Source: Schistosoma haematobium (taxonomy: Eukaryota; Platyhelminthes; Trematoda; Strigeidida; Schistosomatidae). Taken from it: a stretch of DNA of 64,000 nt. Shown here in pieces: positions 23,501-35,500 of this stretch (the first letter of the stretch is position 1; every line of letters begins with the position of its first letter). The translations under genes and the position numbers were made by a program. A model generated the notes under the pieces. That model did no database searches, was not told where the DNA came from, and saw only the letters and a program-made list of their open reading frames with translations. The stretch lies in the NCBI RefSeq assembly GCF_000699445.3, contig NC_067197.1, forward strand, positions 3,292,152 to 3,356,151. The letters are read 5' to 3'.

Positions 23501-26500
23501 CCAGACATTTATATCATACTTCTGAACACTGTCCCTCTTGTTTGTCAAAGAAGGAAAAAGAACAATAAGAAGTTTTAATTTATAATTTTATCCCTACACA
23601 ATCCATCTATCTTAGTAATCTGATTATCTAATTTTCATTCCACCTGTTTTATTACTTATTGCTTTCTTTACAAATAATACTGAACATTTATTTTCACTCG
23701 CTTGATTTTAGACTTACTCAACTCATTATTTTTATTCTTACGTAGCGGGTTGCTACACGTAACCGACTATATAATTTTACCTTTAGGTTTAATTTCATAT
23801 CCGTTGAGTTACGGACTGTGCTCGCTATCACATCTGAATGTTCCAGTGTACATTAAATTAATAATAAACGTTTTGCTAAACTGCTATTTTTAATCGTATC
23901 TTAGGTTAATTCCTAAACTAGAGAAAAATCCTGAGACTATAAAACTTCTTCAAAGTCAATTAGTTAACCTTATTCAAAAAATTTGCTTATCTGAAGTGAT
24001 CGATTCTGGATCAAATCAATTAGCGTCTCTACTTGAACGTATACAAAGCATACATCATATTCAACTTGGTCCATTATTATCAGATGGTAGACCACCTCCA
24101 GAAACAAAATCAAGAACTCGACGATTAGTCTATTTAAGTGCTCAAAAATTAATGCTATTCCTTGGCGATTTAGCTCGTTATAGAGAAACTTTAGTTGGTG
24201 AACGAAATTTTGGTAAAGCACGAAAGTAAGTTTAAGTTTAACACATACAATAAAGTAACGATTAATTATTTTCAATTACATAAAATAGGTAACAATAATT
24301 TTTATTTGGTACTTACTGAATCATCTATTTTTGTACTGATAATATTTTTAGCCATGGAAGAACACACTTATGTATCCGACTTAAAGTTACTTTGTAAATC
24401 ATGTCTCTACAGCTCCATAATTATACAATTTTCACTCATTACATATAAGTTGTATCAACTATATAATTACGATGCCATTTGGTAGTTCGTGTGCTGTTCC
24501 AACCCATAACCCAGCGACTTGACAGTCTGGAATCGAAATTATTAGATCATAGCCTTATATAAGTATCATGAGTCGCCTAGTTGGTGTCTCAACTCCAATA
24601 TTATGTCGAAATATAGTCTATAAAATTCTGGATCACCGGTGTAAAGGCATTGTACTTATTACGATACATGAAAGTGCTGAATTTCATTCTGTAAGAAACC
24701 GTAAGTGTTTACTGTTCAAGAGGTCTAAACGATCATGAGGTTGTTGTTCGGTGATCTCTTGATTTTCACTGTTTTTCTAATTGGTAGTAGTTTATAATAA
24801 AAATGACTTTCTGGATATACAAACATTTACGCGAAATCATCTATCTAAATTACATGAAACGTGCAGACTTCCCAATTAACTTTAAAATCCCCATGTGTTG
24901 AAAATGCTACCAATCCCTTGTTACTATTAGTTGATTAATTAAAAAAAATTACGATTGTTGTTTATGTAAACAAATAACATCGAGTTGAAGTGGTCGAGCT
25001 CATTGACAGATTCACTTTTCTTGGAATGCTCATTAACCCAGTAAGTCAGTAGCTGACGAAATCTCGGTACGGATACGAAAACAAACCTAGATCGTGCCAT
25101 TTATGGAGAATCCGAGACGTTCGACTCTCTGTCAAGTAGTAAATATTACTCCCCTGCAGTTTGATTCGTATTTATCTCTGACTGTAAAACACAAAATGCA
25201 AAATTAGAAGACATGCAAGCTACAACTATTTGGCCGTAGGCGTTTGCGATGCGTTAGTCACTTTTGCCAAAACAACCAAGTGGGTAATATTGAGGTTAAG
25301 TAAATGGTTTTAGATAACGATCGTAAGCTAAAGACAACTTATAATCCTGTAAACCTCAATCTACCTTAACATCCGGTCTCAGTGGGTATTATGGTAGGTT
25401 GGAAAAAAATATGGGAATAGAAATGGTGAGTTCCATGATTTTAAGTTCCAATTGCAATCATTCTCGGTCTCCCTGTATGTGATGATACAACTTACGAACC
25501 ACACATTCTTGTCATTGGCTTTGAGTCATACCTTTTGTGTAAGGATGTGTTACTTACTACCTGTCTACCTAAACAGAAATATGTTGGGTGGAACTCAAAC
25601 CTGCGACCTAGTGGCCGAAAGTTAAACACCTCAACCACTAAATCACTTTGAGTTAAGTATCATTTCATACTAGTCATCTCTATCACTTACTGTTTTTTGA
25701 ATTATATTTCTAATATTGAACTTTCGAGCACTGTTAACATTATTTCCTTCTCTATGCTTTTCATCTTGTTTGTGAATTTTCTGCCTCATTGTACTGTCAT
25801 GCTAGTTGTGCCAAATTAGACCAATAAACGTGTTCTGCTGCCAGCTCTTACATCAGGAACTAAAATCTATTTCTTACAGCAGAATGAGAAATTTGAAAAC
25901 ATGTTTTTTTCTTCGTTTGAATCATCTCGCGCAATGTTTGTACACGGTACCCAAACTCTTCATTTCTTCACCATAGTAACCGTACCCAACGTAAAGCCTG
26001 TGACAAAAATGTGCCTTATTCTAAGTTCCCATACTATATTAGTACAACTAAATAAAAGTAACATTATAAATGAGAAAAATTGAAATAATTGTGGTAGTAA
26101 TGATAATGAGAATAAGTGAACATTGGTTTATGAATAGTTTAAAGAAACAAAAGGAAAAGTCTATGTATCGAAAAGGTACTGAAGCTTGACGTATGGAGCA
26201 AAGTCATCTAAGCTATTGTGACCCATTATAAGTCATATCATTGAACATCTCTAACTGTTGATCACAATTACCACTTGAACTTCAACCTCAGTACAATAAT
26301 CAATAATTTCATGAACTGATGCCACATTTTCGTATTGTCACCTTTCTTATTTTCTTCACTGTTATGTAATTGAATTAATAGCCTTGTGTTTATTCTAGTC
26401 AATTCATATTATTTAGTGTATATAGATTAAATGGCATAATATCATGTACATGATCATGGTAAAGAGAAAAAACAAATGCAGTGAGGACGACGTTTGAGAG

Positions 26501-29500
26501 ACACCTTAATGACCTTGTGAATATCCACCTACTTACTAAGGGCTAAATGAGGGTTATAAAGCAGTGTGAAGAATAAGAATTATGAGTTACAGTTGATGGT
26601 TATGGTTAAGAATTAGATTTATGGTATTCATCACGAACTAACATCAGTTGAAATGCCAAGACTTTATTTAGTCAATGGGATGAATCAATTTCGTTCCAAA
26701 ATCCAAGACTTGTTATTCTAAATCTAATTGGTTCGTCTATAAATTATGGTCTAGCCACAAAATCTTTTTCATTCAATTTGTTTGTTTTAATTTTAAAAAT
26801 GTAAATATTCGGTATATATTATTATTATGATTTGTTTGCTTTCTGAACTTTTATCAGTTGGTATCAAAAAGCTCAATTATTAGTGCCGAAAAATGGTCGG
26901 TCATATAATCAATTAGCTGTTTTAGCTTTGTATACTGTAAGTGAACATGTTGTTTTATTCTTTTTGGTAATGTATATATATAGTATTAGCCATGTTGGTA
27001 GATGCAGACTACTTGGTTAGGGTCCGCACGACTATCGTAACCAATTGTTGGAGAATCTGGGTGACATGGCTCAGAATCGATCACAGTGGTGTAGGTGTAT
27101 ACACTCTCTATCTTCTTTTTAAACTATGAGATTAAAATCGCTTCATATCTTTCTTTCTACGAACTAATTCTTTCTTCCTGTACTATATCCTTATATGCAA
27201 TCTTTTATATATTACCACCATTGAATTAACTACTTCTATGAATCCGGTGTTCATCTTGTTGTGCTTATGAGGTGTGGTAACTTGGACCGATGGGTTTATG
27301 TGCTTGGTCCTACGTTGTAGCTGATATATATTCATGTATGAAGATGACTATCTTTTTTTCAATGTTCAAACTGTAATATTTAGTTTTTGATGGAGTTTTG
27401 TTCTCTGAGCTGGATGGTTTGGTCGTGGGGCTTTCATCGACATCATCAGCAAAAACTTCTCCACCATCTGTAATATTTAGTATTTTTTGAGAATTTTCCC
27501 GTTTATTTAGTATGTTAGTGCTGTATAGAAAAGTGTAATTTTCACTTAAGACTTTATTTCAATTATCCAAATCTATCTACATATATCTTTTATGAACACA
27601 CTACTGTAGTGCATTTCAACATGTTGGATGAGAAAAGTAAATAAAGTGAAAGTTAGTGCTTGAAATGAAATCACCAATGAAAATTATACTTTCATATACA
27701 GTATTCACTTATTAAATGAGTAGAAAAATGCTAGATATTGCACGATGCATTTAGAACAGATTTGTTAAACAATTTGCGAATATGTATCCTATCCATATGG
27801 TTATTATATTTTTAGTACAATTTTCAAAAAAAAATTTTTAATATGCTTTGATATTTTAGAGAATTATCCTAAGATTAACAACATTTAACTGTAATCAAAC
27901 AGCCAGTGATCAATGATGAAATAATGTCTTTAATTGTGTTCAAATAGAAAATAGCCTCCGTTGAAAAGTTCAAACGCAGTGAAAAAACGAAATTTAAATG
28001 TATAAAAGTAAATGCAAGAAGATCATAACCAAAAAGTAGTTAGTTTTCTGAAAGTTTAACATTCTCGAAAGTACCAACTTAATCTGATGACTGTAAATAT
28101 CTAGGTATTATGGATGAGATGACCTTTGAACAAAGCTAAATTGACTTGAGACAACTCACCTACGAACTAGGATCAAAAAAGGATCATAAATTAGTATGAG
28201 GAATTAGGATTAAGATTTAGAGTTAGATGTTAGAGTTATGAATTAGAGTAAGGGTTTTTATTATGAACTGACAGCTATAGTGTCAAGATACTGAGATGGT
28301 GGAAAAGATTTGTAGCTCAGGTGGATGATTTTGGTGGAGTTTTGTTCTCTGAGCTGACCAAACCATCCAGCTCAGAGAACAAAACTCCACCAAATGTCAA
28401 GATACTATTTAACTTTATGAATGAATAAATTTCGCACCACAATCCAAAACTTTCTATCTTAAATCTTATTAGTTTGTCCATAAATTATTATCTTGCCAGT
28501 CGGATATGCTTCCGATAACAATGATAACTGTGATGAAAATTCAATACCAGAATATAAAATAGTTTCTATGACTATTTTTCAAAATTTTAACGAACAGTTT
28601 AACAGAAATTAAGCACCAAATACTTAAAAAAAAAACATAATATATACAAAAAATCATGTTTGATTTTGGTTATTCCCGTGAAAAAAAAACTGGAAACAGT
28701 TTACCTGGTAAAACGTTGGAATTATTTAATATGATACGTCGATTTGAGTGAATAAAAAATCACACTGAATAGCAATCATATACATAATCTTCCATTTAAG
28801 CTCTTAAAACGTATTTGCGGAATTTAACCTCTTCAACAAAATGTTGGGTTTTTTTTTCAAGAATGTTAGTGTTTATTCTTTGGTAGTTTTCATTGAAGCA
28901 CCAATGCTAGCATCCTCGAGGTAGATTTCTCTCCTTCAAGATGCCAAATGTTGCTTCAGGACTGATTTACGTCAACGTCTAAGCTAGTGATCCGGAGTGA
29001 AGTAGTTGACTGTGTTTATCACTTCACTTATCTTGGAAGTCTCATCAACTCTGATGGACTGGCGTTTGACTAAATCTCCGTATGAATCCAAAACGTCCGT
29101 TTGACTTCTGCCACCTTGCGTCACTTGTGGCATAGGTGAGGTACGCGATATCTGAGAACCAAAGGACGAGTTTACTGTACAACAGTTCACTCCATTCTAC
29201 ATTATGGGTGCAAAATATGACATTTAAAAATAGGGAATATATGTGGATCATTATTATCCAACCATAGTTCTCTTCGAACGATTGGTCGTGCATTTTGTGA
29301 CCATCGAGTTAGTCACTCTGACACAGAATACGATGTAAAGATGGCAAGTCAACTGATGAGGCAGTGAATTTTGATCGACTGAGATGGTTAGGGCATGTGT
29401 TACGTATATCCATACACCGAATACCTAGTTAGGCGATGATGACTGGTGTAGGAGTAGGTTGGAAGAAAGTTAGGGGCGAATAAATCTAGTCAATGCATCA

Positions 29501-32500
29501 GTTCATGAAGATACTGACTGACGGACTGAGCCATTTCAGTAAGTGCAGACTACTCAGTTAAGGTCCATGTGATGAATGGTTGAAGATTTTGAGTGACATG
29601 GCTCGAAATTGTTCTCAATGGGGCAGGTACATTCATTGTTTGTCCTCCTTTAGTTCCCAAGTTTCTTAATTCCTTCTTAAGTGTCTTTATTTCACTAGTT
29701 CATGTATATCGAAATGTATCTTCGATGTCTAGTCTTTTCGACTACTACCAATACTGTCATTACCTTCACTACTCCGGGTTTCGCTCTAGCGATTTCATCT
29801 TTCTGTGCTAATGTGGTATGGCAATATGAACCGATTTACTAACGTACCAGGTTTTATGTTGTATTTGACTGACTGATAGACAATTAGCCTTCGAATTATT
29901 TCTCAGCTGGCAGACAACCAGAAGGGAATGCCTTAAATCTATGTTGCACAAATGTCAATAAAATGACTTCGATAATGCAATGAGAAGACGTACTTTAAAA
30001 TTTTTCCTTTGTTATGACTTACCCTTAACCTGTCTAGTTGACCTTTTAATTTTTCATATATAAATGTTCTTAACAAGTATATGTGTGATCAGATTGTTCG
30101 AAATGTATTGCGCAAATATATCACATAATTCTGATAAACTACGTCTTCTCATTGCATTATCGAAATTTATCAAAGGGACTAATTGTTTTAAATAAAATGA
30201 CTTTCGATAGATGTGCCTCGTAAAACTATATCCTACTGACGGTCTTGAGTGACCAATCAAATTAGAGATAACACATTTAAACTATTAGTCTGAATTTGTA
30301 GATAGTTTATTGCTGGAAATCATGTTTTCATCTAGATTTCGTGTCTTAGATGGTTTGGATGGTAATTTTCTTGGGTGGGGGGCACCTAGAGAACCACCTA
30401 TGTGAATGTAAAAATGTAGTGTTAGGGTTGAGGTTATCGCTTTATATGAAAAATCTCCTGAACCCTAACATTCTAACCAAATTGATAGTGGTGGAATGGG
30501 ATGAATCCTGTCAAAAAATAATACGATTTTCAGTTCTTGTTGAGATCCCTTCCACGATGTGGGCAACCGGGAAGTGATAACCGCCCTCATACCTCTAACA
30601 GCACCCAAGACCACTGTATTCATAATCAACCTTCCTCTTCAATTCCTATTATTCATCCTACATCGACTTTCAACCCTAAACTTCCTCCTTCGGCTTCCTC
30701 CTCAAGTGTCACCATAGCCAACGATTCTAGTGCTCAAAACACTGTCCCAGGTCTACTGAAACCTCACTCCAAACTACACATTAGAGCCTTCAACGTACGC
30801 ACCCTATGTCAGATCGGTCAGCAGGCTTCCTTGGCTAAAACCCCAGAGTCTCTTTCCATTGATGTATGCTGTGTCTCCGAAACACGCATACAGGATTCCA
30901 GTGTGGTCATTCACTTGACCTCACCTCAGCAAAACGGAGAGCCAACGAGATACACCCTACGTGTATGTGGTGACCCGATGGCCAGTTCTCGTGGACTGGC
31001 AGGTGTAGGCATAGCACTAAGCATGAGGGCCGAACAAGCACTGCTAGAGTGGATCCCCGTCAACAGTCGTCTATGCGCTGTTCGGCTAAACGGCTCCGTA
31101 AGAACTCGGAAGGATAGGGACACACGTCGTTGCCTTTTCGTCGTTTCTGCCTACGCTCCCACTGACTGCAGCTCAGATGAATTGAAAGATGAATTTTACA
31201 GAAAGCTGTCCGAACTTCTTCAGAAAGCTAAACGCTCAGACATAGTACTCGTAGGGGGTGACTTTAATGCTCAGATAGGTAGTTTAAACCAAACAGAAAG
31301 GCATTTAGGTGGATATTTTAGCATTCCGGCACAGCGAACAGATAATGGTGACCCTCTGCTGCAACTGTGCTCAGACAATCGCTTATTTTTAGCAAACACA
31401 AATTTTAAGCATAAGGAGAGACATCGTCTAACATGGCGACCCCTACACCAAACCAACGATGGACTCAAATAGACTATATTGCCATCAGTCATCGTTGGAG
31501 AGGGTCGGTAGAAGATTGTCGCTCATTCTGGAGTACCTGCTTGGACTCCGACCATGCCCTAATACGAGCACGCATCTGCTTGCGCCTCACCGGACGCAAA
31601 AAAGCCACAGTAAAAAGACCCATTAGAACCGAACTGAGTAACGAGGAAACCAAAAGTAGGTTCCAGGAACAACTGAGGTCACGATTAGGTAGTTCTGAAG
31701 ACGAGGCTGACCCAGATGTTGCTTGGAAAGATATACAAACAGCTGTGGAAACAGCAATGAAATCTATTAATGACTTAAACCACAGAGTTACAAAGAACCA
31801 GTGGATTTCTTCAAAGTCTATCACACTGATGGATTCTCGCAAACTCGTCCCATCAGGTTCCGAACATGAGGAAGAGCGACAACACATCAGATCTAGGTTA
31901 AGAAAAAGTCTAAGAAACGACCGTGAGCAGTGGTGGGCGACGAAAGCAAAACAGATGGAAAAGGCGGCGACTATAGGGAACACAAGACAGCTCTAAAGAC
32001 TAATAAAAGAAACTGGAATTAATAAGTCAAGTGTAAGTGAGATTATTTAGGAAAAAGACGATACTCTCATCTGCTCCCAGTCCAGACGTTTAGAACGATG
32101 GGCGGAACATTTCAGAGAACAGTTCAGCTGGCCTTCAGCTACTCTACAACTACCCTCCATTCCCAGACAGCGTGAATGGAACATTGAAGTAGGTCCCCCA
32201 ACTCTTGCTGAAGTTCAAAAGGCTATAGTTAATCTGAAACGAGGAAGGGCAGATGGACTGGCTCCAGAAGTCTTTAAGGATGGTGGTCCAATTTTAGCGA
32301 CTAGGTTGACTAATATTTTAGCTAAAATCTGGGAGTTAGACGTTATCCCATCTAACTGGTCACAATCACTTATCGTCCCAATATATAAGAAAGGGTCAAA
32401 ATCATCCTGTGACAACCACAGAGGGATTAGTTTAACTAATATAATATCTAAAATACTACCCTCGATAATTATCAGACGCCTAACTAAGACTCGTGAACTG

Positions 32501-35500
32501 CAAACATGAGAGACTCAAGCTGGCTTCAGACCTGGTCGTGGCTGCATCGACCACATATTCACCATTCGTCAGATTCTAGAACACAGGCATTCTTATCGGC
32601 GTCCGACAATGGTGGTCTTTCTCGACTTAAAAGCAGCATTTGACTCGGTAGACCGCAAGATTCTGTGGCAGTGTCTGTCATTGAAAGGCGTACCTCAGAA
32701 GTACATAAACCTTGTGAAGGCTCTTTACTCGAACACTACCAGTCGAGTCAGAGCTTATGGCGAACTGTCATCTACTTTTGCAACCTCAAGTGGTGTCCGT
32801 CAAGGCTGTCCACTTTTCCCATTTCTGTTTAACTTCATCATAGACCTATTGATGGAAATAACACCCTCGTCGACTGAGTTCTCGGGTATTGATCTCCTTC
32901 CAGGAGGTCCACTTATCGACTTAGAATATGCAGATGACATAGTCCTGTTTGGTGAAGACGCTGACAAAATGCAGAGTCTTCTGGTAGCACTAAGCAACAA
33001 TGCCAGAATGTTTGGGATGCGCTTCTCTCCCTCTAAATGCAAGTTGCTGCTTCAGGACTGGTCTGCGTTAACACCTGAACTAAGGATAGGGAGTGAAGTA
33101 GTCGAACGAGTTGACAACTTCACTTATCTTGGAAGTCTGATCAGCCCTAATGGGTTGGTATCGGACGAAATCTCAGCACGGATTCGAAAAGCTCCTTTGG
33201 CTTTTGCCAACTTACGTCACCTGTGGCGAAGACGAGATATCCGTCTATCAATAAAAGGACGAGTATACTGCGCGGCAGTCCGTTCTGTTTTAATTTACGG
33301 CTGCGAAACATGGCCATTAAGAGTAGAAGACACTCGTAAGCTATTAGTATTTGACCACAGATGCCTTAGAAATATTGCTGGCGTCTGCTGGGATCACCGA
33401 GTAAGTAATAGTGAGGTTAGACGCAGGGTATTAGGGAATGATGGTAAATCAGTTGATGAGGTTATGAATCTTCACCGACTGAGATGGTTGGGCCACGTGT
33501 TACGTATGCCTGAACACCGATTACCACGACGTGCAATGCTATCCGGTATTGGAGATGGTTGGAAGAAAGTTAGGGGCGGCCAAACCAAAACGTGGCATCA
33601 GTGCTTGAAGTCACTAACTTGTAGTCTGAGCCATGTTGGTAGATGCAGACTACTTGGTTGGGGTCCGCGTGACTATCGTAACCAATGGTTGGAGACTCTT
33701 GGTGACATAGCTCAGAATCGATCACAATGGCGTAGGTGTATACACTCCCTGTCTTCCCTTAAACTAAGAGATTAAAATCGCTTCATATCTTTCTTTCTAC
33801 GAACCAATTCTTTCTTCTTGTACTATATCTCTATATGCAATCTTTCTCTTATATATTACCACCTTTGACATAACCACTTATATGAATCCGGTGTTCATCT
33901 TGTTGTGCTGATGCGGTATGGCAACCTGGACCGATGCACATATGTGCCTGGTCCTACGTTGTAGCTGACTGACTGACTGACTCTTGTTGAGATCTCGAAC
34001 TGATCTAAGTCGAACAGTCATTACAAACCTGGAAGCACTTGACGGCCAGTGTGCGTAATTTTCAGTGTCCTGTTTCAGTGTTACAAAAACACTCAGTTTT
34101 TATGTTATAGGCTCAAGTTGTATATATACTATACTTAACAATTTTTTTTAAAATCGTGTTTCCTTGTTTCTAACTATCAAATATCATCGCTCTTTGTTGT
34201 GCCTCTTCTTGCTTTTTCGTAATCAGTCCAGGCATTTGGATGCAATGTTCTACTATATGCGTACTCTTGCTGCAAGTAATCCATTTGCGACGGCATCACA
34301 AAGTTTGGCGGCTTTATTTAATGAAATACGACCACGTGCTCAAAACATGATTATGCAGGTATGCTTAGTGAATAATTCAATATTCAATTATTATTAGATA
34401 GTAATATTATATATTCCTGTGAATTAAAGTTGGTTCATACTTTCGGGTACGATGAATTCGATAATAGTTGCACAAACAAGACCAGTAGTGCTTACGCTTA
34501 GTGCGTCAAGCCCAATGGCTTGTTTCAACCATCAGGCCTCATGTTCTATTTTCGTCAATACCTACTTCATTTTGATTAACTGAGTTAGTATGGTTAGACC
34601 TCACACATAAGGCAGTGTAGCTCTAAACGTAATTTATAAATCTATCTGTACTTGGTAAATAAACGAGAGGAAATCCATGGAGTTCTACTGAGAATCATTG
34701 ACCATTGGAGTTTAACCATTCCAAGTATGAAGCAGATATCCACTAACAACAGTGAAAAATGTTTGTACAATATTTCCAGTTGATAAAATTTGAATATGCA
34801 AACCATTGAATCCCTGTTCGATGGTCCTGAATGTCAAGTGCTCGCCATGTGAGCTGAAGGTACTGGGGTCGACTTCTGACGGGGTCGTAGATGCGCACTG
34901 CCGAGGGACCTCACACTAAGACTAACCAATTATTTAATGCGTCCCGGTTTTCAGTGATTGTTTGGGAACAGTCTGTGATGTATATTAAGTAGGAGAAACG
35001 GTCTAAGCTAAGTAGAATCTGCCAAAATATTTGGTCGGTTCAAGCTGTTGTACTTAGCATCATTAAAAGAAATGGCGATTCACAAGCTGTGAGTCGAACT
35101 AGTCATAATACGATAATAATATTAGTGAATAGTAAAGAAAATACCAGTGGTATTTTTAGAATTTTTATCAACTTACACTGTGGTTGCTTCTGTGTCGCTT
35201 CTGTCAAGTTGTAGAAGGATAATTCCCTTTTACCACATATCACCTTTCCCTCCAAGTTTGTAGGTAGTTTTTTCTCTCATTCGTTTGGAAACATTGAATC
35301 AGCATTATGACACTAACACTGTCTATCCTTACACTGCATGTATATAGCTCCTCCACCACGAAACAATGTACTCACTTAAGCCTGTTGCCCCGCATAGAGG
35401 GGCACAGGCCGCTCACCAGCACTCTTCATCCAACTCTGCCTGGGTAATCCTTTCCGACGGTTCCCAGTTGATGTTCATTATTTCAATTTCTGCTTCCGAT

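Larger units (their letters stand above)
30548..33982 (+). mobile_element. RTE-clade LINE, nearly full length, recently inserted
   Basis: Bounded by a perfect 12-bp target duplication CTTGTTGAGATC (30536-30547, 33983-33994). It ends in tandem GACT units, as RTE elements do. One ORF for endonuclease and reverse transcriptase is interrupted by one frameshift (near 31440) and three stops (near 31994, 32047, 32506). The 3' UTR (33776-33982) is the source of the RTE-type tails scattered through the window. It lies in SMG6 intron 5, in the sense orientation. Confidence 0.92.

Noticed and set aside
31489..31983. 164-codon minus-strand ORF
   Set aside because: Antisense to the RTE endonuclease/linker frame 31433-31996, which has real motifs.
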